Shown here: piece after piece, positions 1-12,345 of the stretch
Position numbering within the stretch: position 1 is the stretch's first letter
Layout of the letters: the number at the start of each line of letters is the position of its first letter
Source of the DNA: Gnetum montanum
Taxonomy: Eukaryota > Streptophyta > Gnetopsida > Gnetales > Gnetaceae
DNA length: 64,000 bases
Reading direction: 5' to 3'
Assembly: GCA_015680685.1 (NCBI GenBank)
Contig: MNCI01013908.1
Span: forward strand, 1,374,955 to 1,438,954
The notes under the pieces: model-generated
Seen by the model: the letters and a program-made list of their open reading frames with translations, nothing else
What the model was told of the DNA's origin: nothing
Database searches by the model: none
Program-made: the position numbers and the translations under genes

Positions 1-150
1 CAAAGCAAGGCATTCGCACACCACTGTATCTCACTGTAGGGCACCGTAGAGCATCGTAGTCCACTACATACCGCGGTGGCCACCCCATCAACCCCTCGAT
101 GTTCTAGCCATTGATGTTTTCGATTGTTATATACATCAAGTAAATTATTT
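1..150 (+). repeat. 3' tail of a Tat-like LTR
   Basis: The stretch at about 112-146 (ttctagccattgatgttttc) matches the last 35 bases of the Tat-like LTRs ending at 19667 and 58109. The usual final GCTACA is degraded to a TTATA-like end, and no primer-binding site follows. Upstream bases are rich in short GTAG/CGTAG motifs, as in the other LTRs. It is a fragment cut by the window edge on the left and joined to element X on the right. Confidence 0.4.
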
Positions 151-1407
151 ACTTTCTATTAAACTTAATGAAAGTAATAACAAGAACTACAATGAAAAAA
201 ACTAAAGTGGATCGATGCTTACAAGAATATCTTATGCACATACCTATCCATACTATCCAAACTTTACTTTTATTTTTTATCAAGATGAAAATTTTAGAAG
301 AAGACATTTACAGGGTAACATTGTCTTGCCACCAGATGATTTAGCACTATCAATGCCTCCCTAGAACTAGTCTTGATCATGCTCATCAAGGCTATTTGAT
401 CACTAAAAATATAACAAAGGTCATATTAGCCAATCAAGGCTCAAATTTGAAGAGATGTAATAAGAAAAGTAGGATATGAATAAGAAAAGGACAATTACAC
501 CTCTCAAGTAAACTTACCCATAAAAAAGTTAGTGAATATCTAGTTGAAAAGTCTCACAATCATCATCGATCCAATTTTTGACCATCTATTATATGCTTTG
601 AAGATTTAATATAATAAAAGCTATGTTCCATCTTAGCAAAAATCCCTAGAAGGGATGAGGTAGACTCTAGAATAAGGAGGGACTCTAGACCTAGGACCTC
701 TAGTGGATCCAAAACATATGAATTAAAAAATTAAAAAAGAAGAGTATGTGAGCACCACTCTTCAAGTCCTCCATCCTCTACATCATATTCATTGACCAAC
801 TCTAATAAAGTTAAATAAAGGCATATAGAAAAAACTTTTTAGAGAGATCATGATTGGGAGTGAAGCAGGAATAATAATATATGACTAGAATAAGAAGGAT
901 ATCTTGATGAAGATGAAGCTGAGAAAACAATAGAGACAAAGAACAAAGGCATAAAAGAAGAGACAATGAAGAGCATCAAAGGGGTCACTAGTACAATAGA
1001 TATAATGAGCCCAAAGACTATGATCAATGCCTATTAATCACCAAAAACATGATCAATATTAGAAAAGTTGTGTACATTCCTACAGTGCATTATAGAAATA
1101 GTTGTATCAAATTACTTGATATGAATTACATTTTATAATTTGAAGGAGAATATAATGCAGATCCACAACACCACTTCAATATTTCTATGATGTCTTTGCC
1201 TTAAAAAATATCAAATATACTTAGTAGAAATTAAAGCTATTTTTGAGAATACTCATCAAAGAAGCAGAGGTTTGGTATAAACCCTTGGAAATAGAATTAC
1301 TCCAAATATGGAGCATGATGTTATAATTATTCAATGATAAGTACAAAACCTACTTGAGAATGTTGAACTTAAAAAAACAAATTCAAGATGAAAACAATGA
1401 ATCCATG
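151..1407 (+). pseudogene. gag remnant of Athila-like element X, left half
   Basis: Around 180-370 the sequence resembles the start of the gag region in elements A and B (cf. 41790-41920). From about 1135 it matches their gag core, which in all copies begins with a Phe-Glu-Gly-(Glu/Gly)-Tyr-Asn motif. The frame is broken by many stops and small indels. The gag breaks off at 1407, exactly where element A is inserted, and resumes at 12346 with the matching next residues (compare the unbroken copy in B at about 42900-42970). X must therefore be older than A. No LTR or PBS of X is present; its 5' end is lost or replaced by the Tat-like LTR tail. Confidence 0.7.
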
Positions 1408-2234
1408 TGATGAATCATGTTTTGACTATCTTCAATATCAAATACCCAACATTAGAGTCCAAGACGCAATATTGAATATCAGATATTGTAGGGTATATGC
1501 AGCCTATAAATATAATGCTCAAGCTCACAATTTTGATATTAGTTTTTTCCATAAACAGGGAACCTCTTTTAGCTTATTTTCTCTAGAGTTAGAATATTTT
1601 CTAAGTGCCTACAACGAGAGTCTAAGTGTGTATGGATCTTTATTCAAACATTGATGTACCTAAGCATAGTAGTGTGATGGGAATAAAAATGAGCTCTTTT
1701 GATAATCCTTATAACACTTAGAATAGATTAATGTTTCCTTCATGCATTTAATATTCATGCACTTCATTTTAATGCACTTTAATTAAGAAATTAATTTCTA
1801 GTTATTAATGAACACAAGCATGACCATTTGGAACATACGTGTAGCACTTAGTAACCCAAAAACACTTAACATTTGGTAGCCCAGTAGTGCTATACGTGTT
1901 GAAGATGTATTTGGAAAGTGGGAATGCGTACTTGTGTTAGACTAGCTAGGTAGTAGAATAATTAGCTATTAAATTCCTCTACCTTCCATTCTTTTTGTAG
2001 ATGATTAAAATTACAAAACATAAAATGATAAAAATCATGTGCCTCAATTATACTTAAACCATATCCTGGAGCTTCACAAGTGTAGTTGGGAAGAAAAAAA
2101 ATTCGCAATGCCCATTTCACTTCCTAGAGAATTAGTGCACTAATGAACTATAGGTCCATGGAATTTGACTGGATCATGTGTGAATGCCTTAGCGATTTGT
2201 ATGGTTGATCATAGGGATACCTCATCGCTCATCA
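1408..2234 (+). repeat. 5' LTR of element A
   Basis: It begins TGATGAATC and ends CTCATCA, and pairs with 11458-12345. A TATA box (TATAAATA) lies at 1505-1512. The R/U5 part has the motif CTTGGTAAC-CCAGTAGTG or a close variant, seen in every LTR of this family in the window. Identity with the 3' LTR is roughly 85-88 percent by eye, pointing to an old insertion. Confidence 0.88.
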
Positions 2235-2235
2235 T

Positions 2236-2255
2236 TAGTGCCATTGTTAGGGACC
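2236..2255 (+). promoter_or_regulatory. Primer-binding site of A (tRNA-Asp type)
   Basis: AGTGCCATTGTTAGGGAC directly follows the 5' LTR. It is readable as a decayed TGGCGCCGTTGCCGGGGA, the tRNA-Asp complement used by Athila elements, with losses mainly at CpG sites. The same site follows the LTR of B (41541-41560) and, on the minus strand, that of E. Confidence 0.7.
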
Positions 2256-2395
2256 TTTTGGTTCTTTCATGTGCTATCTAGGATTTAGTGAAAAATTATT
2301 CAAATCATTGGAACAAGCCTTAGACTCACATCACATCTTCAGATTGCTACAATAATATTTAGAAGCATACTCCATTTGTATTTTCCTAACATAAA

Positions 2396-4740
2396 ATGTC
2401 TTCTTCTCACAAGAGCAATTCTCTATCCAAGTTTGATAGAGTACATTTGTTGATGCCTCAACAATACCGAGTGGTATATGCTCATCCTAATGAGTTGTAC
2501 CATATTTCACCTTCATCCTACACCAAGATGAATAACTATGGTGGTGTGACATGGAGGGTAACATTGTGTTGCTACTCGATCGATCCATTCTTGTAAGGCT
2601 CCAACAAATGCTTATACAATGGGGTCTCCAAGGACTTCATGCTAAGTACATGGTGCAAGATAGTAATGCTAGGGATTATCATACCACTAAGGCACAACAT
2701 CTCAAGGATTTCCAATTAGAATAACATTATGAATCTTCAAAGAGAAAAATATTTAATGATTCCCTATTCTTGTTGTACCAAAAAGATGGTGGAGAACCCT
2801 TCTCTGGGGTTTTTCCATTCAATGAAGTTCCTCTCTTTGACTTCAATGAAGGAGGTCAAAATCAAAACTTGCAATACATGATTCATAATCCTAGTTTATG
2901 TTAGAATGGATCCAATGATAAAGAGCAATCCAAACAAGCAAGTTAAGGCAAGAGTGCAAACAAGAAACAAGATTGTGATCATGGTCATGATCACCAAAGA
3001 GCTGGTAGTAGGCACCATGATGTTGCTAGTCCTCCTTCCTCTTCACCTTCATTATCATCCTCTTCTTCTTGTGGCTCTGATCATAATCACAAGAGGCAAG
3101 AACATGATGGAGGTGACCAATGAGACCGAAATGATCAAAGGGACTATTGGACAAGGTAAGACTAAGGGCATAAGCATTCAAGAGAGACATGATGCCATGA
3201 AGGAAGGGGTAGTAGAGGGCATCGATAAGCCTTTGCTTGCTACCTGAAGTATGCTGAACATCGCAAAGGCATGTGAAGTGCAGTTGAATCAAAAGGGTAG
3301 GCATGAAAAATATCCCTTGATTTGGAGGGGGATATAACTTAGATCCACAAAACCATATCCATGCTTTTCAAGATACATATGCCTTGCAAAATATAGAGAA
3401 TGAGTGGAAAAAACTTAAGTTGTTCCCAAAGACACTCACTAAAGAATTAGAGAACTGGTACCAATCCTTAGAACTAGAATCTATTAGATGATGGAGTGCA
3501 ATGCTTGAATTTTTCAATGATAAATATCAAGCATACTCCAAAGTGTCCAACCTAAGAAGGTAGATCCAAAGATGGAAACAAGGAATACACAAACCCTTGG
3601 ATGCCACCATTGGCTGATACTATTCTTTAATGAATATATGTCTTGGCCATGATTATTCTTAATTGGATCAACTTTGCCACATTGTAGATGTACTTCGATC
3701 TAAAATGAGAAGAACCCTTGTCATCTATGCACAAGGGTGACTATTGGAATTAATCACTCATCAGATCCAAAGATTGATTGAGTAGGTAGCTAAAGAGGAA
3801 GGTGAATTAAGAAAATGAGAAAGTGCAAAAGAGTATAATTGTTATCCTTCCATTTACAAGAGGGAGGTTCAATTTTTTAACAGTGAGAAAGGATCAACAC
3901 TTGATGAGATGATGCATAGGAAAGCCTCTCTACTTTAAAATTTTCAATCTAAAATAATGACCAAGGTTGATTAGTTATGGGACTCCATGGGTAGCAAATT
4001 TCAAGCTGTCCTAAAAATTGCAGAAGAGTCCAAGCAATGAGGTAGTGATCATGAGCACAAGAGGTGGAAAGAAGTTAAACATGCCTATTAAAAAGGTAAG
4101 GGAAAGATTGCTGTAATAGAAGAAGTTGTGTAAAGTGAATTAGAGGATGATGGTGGGTGTGATGTTTGCTAGTATGAATATCTTAAGGGATGTTTCCCCA
4201 TAGTGTCATGCTTACAAGAGTTTGGGATGTATGGTTTGAGTCCATAAGTAACACAAAGGAAAACATCCAGACAATTACCTTACCCTCAAGGTAATCCTAG
4301 GTAGTTCCACTAGCAACAATAATATTATCCAAGTCAAACTCCACTACAAGCATATGAGCAATATCAATAATGGTAGTTACCAGAGTCATGGGCACTAGCA
4401 CCACCAAGGTAGCAATCCCTTACCGATAACCTGATCCCTATGGGTATTACGTTTAGCAACCCTTGTCTCCAGGTAACTCCTCTAATTATTCTTCTACTTT
4501 CCAATCTCACTACCATCCTTTTGATTATTATTGAACTCATTTTATACATGCAAGAAGGGATACCACTTGCTACACTTATCCTTCTCCTATTCCTACACAT
4601 CTTTGTCCTCCCTTAGCATAGCTACCACCTGCTCCACCTATGGAAGGTGAACTCCCAGCTCAACCATAACAACAAAATACTATTAAGGCCACTAATCTAC
4701 AACTGGTTCATCAACCAAGTGGTTCAGATACCTGATCAAA
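2396..4740 (+). pseudogene. gag of element A
   Basis: Structural capsid/nucleocapsid protein of the element. An ATG at 2396 opens a Ser-rich start (MSSSHKSNS) that has a counterpart in B at about 41690. The conserved core starts near 3325 and contains the Trp-Tyr, DKYQ and KQ-PLDA-I motifs shared with X, B and E. A degenerate zinc knuckle (C-x2-C-like, with a stop next to it) is near 4160-4185, followed by a Gln/Pro-rich tail. Many in-frame stops make it non-functional. The long hydrophilic leader before the core (2600-3300) is poorly conserved. Confidence 0.75.
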
Positions 4741-5400
4741 GAAAATACCTTTCTTCCAACCATAGCATCCACCTAAGCCCTTAAATACACCTACAGTTGA
4801 CAACCCTATTCCTATGTCTTGCTCTGTATCAAATTCTTTTAAGTCTCCTTCAAATCAAACATCACCTAGGATCCATACTTTGATGCTTATTCATGCCATA
4901 TCTAATTGAATTAGTGCTAGAAACCTTTCCAAGAAGTTAGTAGATCCTAGAAGTCCTTTGATCTATTTGTAGATTTTTGGGAATGAACCATGTAAGGCTC
5001 TTTTTTATTCTAGTTTTTGTGTTAACTTGATCTCTCATGAGATGTATACTATATGGAACCTACCTCCTTTAAAGAAGAGCAATATCATATTATAATTGGC
5101 AAACTAGTTTATCATTATTCTATAAGGCCTAGTAGAAGACATCATGATCATTGTTTGTAGGTGGTCTTATCCTATTGATTTCCTAGTGATTAAGGTGGAG
5201 AACTACCAAGGGGACTTCCCAATCATCATGGAAAAGGAATGGCTAAGCATCATTGATGCAAGAATGGACATCAAATATCTTTCCTTGGATATATCCAAAG
5301 AAAATACATTTGGGAATATTGAGAAGAAGCGAGTTCCATGCATTGCGTACAGTGATACAGGGTGCAATTGTGTGCAAAACTCTAGGCAGTGAAACAAGCA
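4740..5400 (+). pseudogene. Aspartic protease of element A, active site lost
   Basis: Retropepsin domain that would cleave the polyprotein. It aligns with the protease of B (44200-44690). At 5006-5014, where B has the catalytic Asp-Ser-Gly, this copy reads Tyr-Ser-Ser, so the catalytic aspartate is gone. The downstream flap and C-terminal part (from 5144: WSYPIDFLVIKV, then PIIM-(E/G)-(K/R)-WLS) is well preserved. Short frame changes and stops occur around 5095. Confidence 0.7.
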
Positions 5401-5490
5401 TCCATCTCTATATGAAATTAGCATGCACAAGAAGCTAATATTCAAAGATGTTTGTATGTAACAACCATAAAATAGGAGGGTACCTAGTGG

Positions 5491-6620
5491 TTGATCACTA
5501 ATTTTCAGAGTAGCACACTTTGCATGGAACTAATTGAGAGCCTAACATGCACATATGTCATAGGCATGGATGAACTAGAGCAAGTTCATCACCAACTCTT
5601 TGATGATGCAAATGATGATGCCTACCAGGGAGACCTGGAAATTTATGAAAATTTCAAGCAAGAACCCCTTGAACTAAAAACTCTACAGGTTGACAAGGAA
5701 TATGTGTTCTTAAAAAATGAAAAGCTAGTCATAATCAGTACCAATCTTGCTCTAGAATAGAAAATGATGTTCAACATGGTTGAGAAATGGTCAACAACCT
5801 TTGCTTGATCATATCCTAAACTCATAGGGATTGATCCTATGATATGCCAGCATTGTATCTACACTGACCTAGTTGTAAAGCCAAAGATATAGCTACAAAG
5901 AAAATTGAACCCCAAACTAAAGTAGATCATCAAGGAGGAAATTGAACAACTTCTTAAGGCAAGGTTCATCCCATTGTGGATAGGAAGTGGATTAGTCTAC
6001 TTGTTATTGTGCCCAAAAAAGATGGAAAGTGGTAGGTTTGCATTTATTTTTGGCTGCTTAATATGGCAACATTCAAGGACCACTTTCCATTACCATTTTT
6101 TGATCAGGTATTAGACACAATATCTAGGCATTGCTACTATAGTTTTTTAGATGGTTATAATGGCTATAACCAAATCCAAATCACACTAGAGTTCCAAGCC
6201 AAAACAACATTCACAAGTCCCTGGGGGATTTTTGCATATTGCAAGATGCCTTTTGGTCTATGAAATGCCCCTACTACATTTCAAATCTTGGTCCTAATAA
6301 TTTTTTAATAGTAAATTGGTAGTGGTGTGGAAGTCTTCATGGATGACTTGTACACCTATGGAGCTACATTTGAGTAAGCCTTGGACCACCTTGAGCAAAT
6401 ATTAAAATGATGTGTTGAAACAAACTTGTGGCTCAATTGACAAAAGAGTCACCTAATGGTCTAGGAAGGCATTGTGTTAGGGCATAGAATATCACAAGTA
6501 GAAATTGAGTTTGACCCCAAAAAAATAAGGGTCATCCAAGGAATAACCTACCAACTAGAAACTGTGAAAGATTTTTGGTCATTCCTTGGACATACTAGCT
6601 ACTACTAGTGATTCATAGAG
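5491..6620 (+). pseudogene. Reverse transcriptase of element A
   Basis: The pre-RT linker (5491-5880) is followed by RT fingers and palm. Visible motifs are PKKDGKW (6015-6040), FKDHFPLPF (6073 on), the first catalytic Asp in YSFLDGY (about 6140-6160), and an intact FMDDL catalytic box at 6336-6350. The linker matches B at 44841-45180. Stops at several sites (for example before FLVL and within the thumb) break the frame. The wording of these motifs is typical of the Athila lineage of Ty3/Gypsy. Confidence 0.85.
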
Positions 6621-6639
6621 AATTTCTCTAAGATTGTAG

Positions 6640-7140
6640 AATCATTGGTGAAGTTGACAAAGAAAGATACTTCATTTTTTTACGCTATGAAATTTTAACA
6701 AGCATTCCAATAGCTCAAAGAGAAACTTGTAGAAACTCCAATCCTACAACACCCAACTAGTCTAGACTATTTCATGTTATGATATATGCATCAAATTATG
6801 CCTTGGAAGCTATGCTTACACATATGGATGATAAAAAAATCCATATTACATCTACTATGCTAGCTGAAGCATTGTGGATGCACAATTGAACTACACCACT
6901 ACAAAAAAAGGACTAATGATAGTGGTGTTTGCTCTAGGAAATTTTAGGGATTATGTGCTTAGATACAAAGTGTTTGTGCACACAGACCATAGTGCCATCT
7001 ACTTCTTGATGAATAATTCAATGGTGAGCCCCCATGTCATACAATGGTTGTCAATCTTACAAGAATTTGATCTCACAATGGTAGATTGAAAAGGCACTAA
7101 GAATTTGGTCATTGATCACTTGTCTCGATTACACGATGAA
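6640..7140 (+). pseudogene. RNase H of element A
   Basis: This follows RT directly and would degrade the RNA strand in RNA-DNA hybrids. A frameshift and stops occur near 6780-6870; the second half (6874-7089) reads open with TKKGLMIVVFAL and HTDHSAIYF, homologous to B at 46200-46340. The final motif, KGT-N-V-DHLSRL, ends at about 7132. Confidence 0.75.
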
Positions 7141-7289
7141 ACAAAAAAGAAGAAGAGAATCCACTATTTGATATGTTTTTTGATGAACTCCTCTTTGCTG
7201 AGGCTATAACTAAAAAATTTCCCAATGCACCTAAATGGTATGATCACATTCTCACCTATATTCTCACCCAAGAGATGCCACAAGGATTG

Positions 7290-8470
7290 GACCACATGAA
7301 GAAATAATAGATTCTTCACCAAGTGAAATGCTTCATGTAGATCAATGGACACCTCTACAAGGTGTGCATCAATGGCCTAGTTCGATGGTGTGTTCTTGAT
7401 GTTGATCAACTATGTGTTCTCCAAGATGCTCATGAAGGTCCCTATGGGGACCACTATGCTAGGAGATGCACAAACATTAAAATCCTAATGGCAAGATACT
7501 ATTGGCCAACAATTTTCAAGGATGCTCATCAATATGTCAACTCTTGTAAACATTGCCAATGAGGTGATGGAATGGCTACTAAAATGGAAGAACCTCAATA
7601 ATAGATTCAACCATTGGAACCCTTCAAAATCTAGGGCATTGATTTTATGGGTCCCATCACAACCATGTTAAATGGAAAGGTGCACATCATAGTCACTATT
7701 GACAATTGTATGAAATGGGTACAAGTAGTAGCTATCACTGACTATACATCTTCTACTAATGCTAAGTTTGTATTAAAAAATGTTGTAAATAGGTTTGGTG
7801 TGCCACATGCATTAATTTCTCATAATGAAACTCACTTTACAGGCACTACCTTTCAGAAGCTCATACAATGCCTAGGGTTTGAACATAAATTCACAACACC
7901 CTACCACCCCCAAGCCAATGGTCAAGCTAAGGTTACCAATAGGGAAATCCCAAGGATTCTAACAAGAACTATTAGCAAATATAGGAAATACTAGAGCAAA
8001 AAACTCAATGATGCCCTTTGGGCTTATCGCTCAACATGGAAATTTCCTATAGGCTATTCTCCCTATGAGCTTATGTACAGAAAATTACCAATACTTCCTA
8101 TTCAATTTGAGCTTCATACACTTTCAACAACCTGTGACCTTGACCATAACTTGAGTCTAGCACAAAAAGAAAGACTAATGAATCTCAACTTGCAAGATAA
8201 AAGATGATTGGTGGCCTTGTCATCTAGCAAGTTATGCAAAGCATACAACAAAAAGCACCATGACCTTAAAATCAAAAAAGTCAAACTTCAACCAAGAGAC
8301 AAGTTTCTCTACTAGAACCCCACACACATCCCTTAATAAAATAAGCTCCAAATGTTGTGGGAAGGATCTAATATAATTTAAGAAACTTTTCCTTCTAGGG
8401 CCATGATGATCTACAAACCTAAGATCCTAGACAAGAAATAGTTGGTTAGCATACAACAAGTCAAACCTTT
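7290..8470 (+). pseudogene. Integrase of element A, catalytic residues mutated
   Basis: A zinc-binding HHCC region is seen at 7405-7560 (DAHEGPYGDH, then CKHC). The catalytic core follows: the first Asp (GIDFMGP) is at about 7640, the second is replaced by His (ISHNET, 7821-7823), and the Glu position is Lys (7929-7931). The C-terminal domain runs to about 8470 with no chromodomain seen. Two of the three DDE residues are lost. Confidence 0.8.
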
Positions 8471-9189
8471 CCATGAGCATAAGCCAGCAAATACAACAAA
8501 TGCCTCATCGGATGGACAACCATGCTCAATATTTTGGATCTCCTCCTTCCAAATCAATCATGGGAAATATGGCCATTCATGCTAACTATATATGTAGCTC
8601 CTTAGTTCTTCACCCTTTTCATTTTACACATTTTCTTTTACAACTTTTTGTTTTACACATTCTTTATTTTACATTTTCTTGTTTCATGTTCTTAATCTTT
8701 TCTGATTTTTGTTTTACAACATCATTAGTAAATTTTCTATTTCTTGAATATTTTACAGTTTCTTCTATATTTTCTTTTATTCTGGTATGATTTTCTAACA
8801 TTTTGTTAATAAATTCTAGGCACAATGGTAATTCTTTGCTTGATGATTGTATGTACTACGTTGTTATTTAATTATTGGTGTCTAGATTCTAGCTTTAAAT
8901 TTTGTTCTTGATAATTAAGACATGGTTTCTTTTCATGTAACTAGTGAGTCCACAACATTCACCCATCCACAAACTATATGGTTTTTCTTATTCTAGAAAT
9001 GTGTAGTGCCCTTTTCATTAATAAAACTATAAAAAATTTGTGACTTTGGTAGTTTTTGAAAGTCGAAAGGATTCAAAGGTTTGAACAAGGTGTGACTTTA
9101 ATGGGATTTAGTATTCTTTGTGCCTTTCTACTTACTTGGGTGCATGTGTGTTTTTATGGATTTCTTATCATTCTATGTTGACCAATAAA

Positions 9190-9370
9190 AGGAAGTTGAA
9201 TAAGCCTTTGCATGGTGTTGTTCTCATAAAAAAATAATGGAAATTAAAAGCACATCCCTTAGGCATAATAAATAAATAAGTATTTGCATGGTGTGCTTTC
9301 CATTTCAAAAAAAATTATGGGACTTCAAAGCACACTCCTTAGACAAAATAAATAGGCTACAAGAACTGGT
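9190..9370 (+). repeat. Short tandem duplication in the A tail
   Basis: Two diverged copies of about 90 bp: ttgcatggtg...aaagcacatcccttag (about 9206-9265) and ttgcatggtg...aaagcacactccttag (about 9283-9345). Element B has only one copy (48470-48540), so the duplication arose in A or its close ancestor. Confidence 0.55.
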
Positions 9371-10238
9371 TATGGGACTAGAAATACATGTTACCCATGC
9401 CTGAAGATCTCCTCTAACTAAGGCCCTTCCTCACTTCCTACTTCTCATTTATTCTCTAATAAGGAAATATGGCTATTTTGTGGAAGCACTTTTGTGTCTC
9501 AGGGGGGTAGACTAATCTTAGAATGGCAATGCAAAGTCACTGAACATGATTGGTTTTGGTCTAGACCAAGGATAGATCTTATCAAGTCATTTAACCATAA
9601 AATTTACAAGGGACACCATGTGACCTTAATCAAGAACACCATTCCACTCTCTCTCTCTCATCCATCTATGCTTTCCATGTCTCACCTCACTACTAGTTTC
9701 ACATTCTTATTCGATGTTCTAGTTTCATATGTCAAAATTCTTAAGTAGTTTCTTTTTGGTTTTTGTACTTAACCTTCCATAACCGTTAATCATCCATGAG
9801 GCCCACAAACTCCTTGGTTTGAAGTTATGCAAGGGCAATAAAAGGCCTATGCCTACTTTGGGGAGAATTCACTTGCATATCTTTTGGTTGGATTAGTTAA
9901 ATTCTTTATCCTTAGACATTCTTACAATCAAATCCTTTTTCTAACCTCATCAATGACATCCTAATGTTCACACCTTCACAGTGTTCTTCAATGAAATATT
10001 TTTATTGTCTTTGTTGTGAATTATTTAACCCTCCTCAAGTATTTTATTATGTTTGGACTTTTCAAAAATTTACTAATGGACTACTTATCTATTCCACCAT
10101 ATTTTTCAACCTTCCTGCTAACACTATTATCAAAATTCATCCATCATAATCACAACCTAGCTAAGTGTAACCATTGACGAGATAAGGTGCTTCAAAGCTA
10201 TATGTTACACATTGCACACTAATTCATGATTTTGTTGT

Positions 10239-11091
10239 TGATGAGTTATCATCTACGTCAAAAGCGATATTAGGGCTTCGATATCAAGGTTAGCAAGTGA
10301 TGTCAGATATCTAATGTCATTTTTGCCATTCTCACCTATAAATATCACATAAGGGATAGGTAGAAAGGAGGTAGAGATTCAGTAAGTGTAAGTATAGAGT
10401 CTTTTTTATTAGTTTTCAATTTGTTTTAGTTTTTTTCCTAGTGCATGCCCGCAGTGTGATGATTGTAATTGTATGGAATCTTTATTTAAGTGTGATGTAC
10501 TTGGACACCCACATGATTAGCAATAAAGATCGAGATTACTCCATCATTATAGCATTCACTTAGCTTTTAATTACTTTAATTATTAATTATTTATTGTTGT
10601 CTTTTTATTCGTATTTCCTTTATTGTCATTTACACTTCCTGTTGATTAACATAGAATGAGTATGACTTAATCATGAACATTTAAGTGTAACTACTTGGTA
10701 ACCCAGTAGTGTATCTAGGAGTGCTCAAGTAATGTGCGATTGGTAATCCCAGAAGTAGTACACAAGGTCCAAGATGCGTATGGATGATTAAGGAAAGATG
10801 CTCATTGCACTTAACCTAGCTTAGACTTCATTTCCTATTGCTTATTAGTTTAATCAAGATTATTTTCCACTATTTCTAGGAGTAACCTAGCTTAGAATTA
10901 TATCATACACCTCACTCTAAACTAAATCATATGTGAAAAAGAAAATACTAGTCTAGGTGGGAAGATAACAAATTGCGGTCAACGTGTAACTATCTACATA
11001 CCACAACTAGTCCATCTGCGGAGTTTGACCAGATCATGTGTACATGCTCGTATTCATATGGTTGAGTGTAGGGGTACCTCACTACTCATCA
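10239..11091 (+). mobile_element. Solo LTR S1 of an Athila-like subfamily
   Basis: An 853-bp LTR begins TGATGAGTTATC and ends CTACTCATCA, with TATAAATA at 10337-10344. It is flanked by exact 5-bp duplications GTTGT (10234-10238 and 11092-11096). No internal element sequence is attached and the tail of A resumes on both sides. It results from insertion followed by LTR-LTR recombination. It is nearer to the LTR of F than to the LTRs of A. Confidence 0.9.
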
Positions 11092-11445
11092 GTTGTGATT
11101 GTAGTGGGAAACATGGATAGAATGTGTTGATTGGATGTAGAATTATCCTCACAAAGGAAGTAGCAGTAGCAACACCATGTGATGAGGACTCTTCATGGTT
11201 ATTGAATCTTCTTCCTCATTCTTTACCTGCCATAGGAGTGGATGTCAGTTTTGTCTAGGTTGTTTCCTTCTCTTATCATAAACACCTAATTTTGTAAAAG
11301 ATTATAATCCATATACTTAGGCACTTTGGAGTCTGTTTGTTCCATTTGAGTCAAATTGCATGTCAGTCAATAATTCCATACCTACCCAATGTTTTGTAAG
11401 AAACTTGTTCGTCCTCTTCTTCACTTGAGGAAGAGTTTTCATTTA

Positions 11446-11457
11446 GTTATGGGGGTA
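11446..11457 (+). promoter_or_regulatory. Polypurine tract of A
   Basis: TTATGGGGGTA lies immediately before the 3' LTR. The same motif (CATGGGGGTA) precedes the 3' LTR of B and, in reverse complement, borders the LTR of F. It is the expected plus-strand primer site. Confidence 0.75.
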
Positions 11458-12345
11458 TGATGAATCATGTTTTGACTAGCTCTAATGTCAAATATCTAAT
11501 ATCGAAGCCTTGATATTGGATACTTGATGTTGGAGCCCAAGACACAATGTTGAATATCCAATATTGTGGGGTATATGCTAGCCTATGAGTATAGCTCTCG
11601 AGCTCATGATTTTGATATTAGTTTTTTTCATAGATAGTGAATCTCTTATAGTTTTTTTCCTTTAGAGTTAGAATAATTTCTAAGTGCCAATAGCAAAAGT
11701 CTGAGTGTGTATGTATCTTTGTTCAAACAATGATGTACCTAAGAAAAACAATGTGACAGGAATAGAGACAAGTTCTTTGATCATCCTTGTAGCACTGAGA
11801 ATATATTAATGGTTTTTTTGATGCATTTAATATTCATGAAATTATTTTTATGCACTCCATTTTAATGCATTTTAATTAAGCAATTAATTTTGAATTATTA
11901 ATGAACACAAGCTCAACCACCTCGAGCATACGTGTAGTACTTGGTAACCTAGAAATGCTTAACGTTTGGTAGTCCAACAACACTATACATGTTCAGGATG
12001 TGTCTAGAAAGTTAGAATGGGTACTTGTGTTAGGTTAGCTAGGCAATAGAATAATTAGATATTAAATTCGTCTACCTTCTATTCTTATTATAGGTAATTA
12101 AACTTACAAAACATAAAATGATAAAAATCATGTGTCTCAATTACACTTAAACTATATCCTTAAGCTTCCAAGTGTAGTTGAGAAGACAATGAACATTCTC
12201 AATACCCATTTTACTTCCTAGAGAATTAGTGCACTGATGAACTATAGGTACATAGAATTCGACAGGAGAGCATGTGAATGCCTTAGTGATTCGTATGGTT
12301 GGAAGTAGGGGTGGGGGGTGTGGGGGGGTACCTCGCTGCTCATCA
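11458..12345 (+). repeat. 3' LTR of element A
   Basis: It begins TGATGAATC and ends CTCATCA, pairing with 1408-2234. The TATA box seen in the 5' copy is mutated here (near 11583). U3 carries several GATATTGGA-like motifs and their reverse complements. A guanine-rich expansion lies at 12308-12329. Confidence 0.88.
12308..12329 (+). repeat. Guanine-rich tract in the A 3' LTR
   Basis: Runs of 4, 6 and 7 guanines broken by single T or GT. The 5' LTR has only a short GGGAT at this place. It is a local expansion and could form a G-quadruplex-like structure. Confidence 0.6.

Larger units (their letters stand above)
8471..11445 (+). other. Region after integrase in element A, no gene seen
   Basis: About 2.1 kb (excluding the solo LTR at 10239-11091) lies between integrase and the polypurine tract. 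It begins with a T-rich stretch (8600-8800). It shares blocks with the same region of B (47850-49783) and of F (54386-55125), for example around 9830-9930 and 10110-10170. Athila elements can carry an env-like gene here, but no continuous reading frame, signal peptide or conserved membrane segment is visible; the small ORFs are AT-rich noise. I call it a conserved non-coding or fully decayed region. Confidence 0.6.
1408..12345 (+). mobile_element. Athila-like Ty3/Gypsy LTR retrotransposon A (complete, decayed)
   Basis: This is a complete element: 5' LTR 1408-2234, PBS, gag, protease, RT, RNase H, integrase, a long region after integrase, polypurine tract, and 3' LTR 11458-12345. The flanks are CCATG (1403-1407) and CTATG (12346-12350), a 5-bp target-site duplication with one change. 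The gene order and the YSFLDGY/FMDDL RT motifs are those of the Athila lineage. Total length is 10.9 kb, of which 858 bp is a later solo-LTR insertion plus its duplication. Every gene has stops, and the protease and integrase have lost catalytic residues, so it cannot be autonomous. Confidence 0.9.

Noticed and set aside
8473-8790. 105-codon ORF with hydrophobic tail after integrase of A, as a possible env remnant
   Set aside because: It starts within the integrase end and runs into a T-rich tract; B shows no matching frame.
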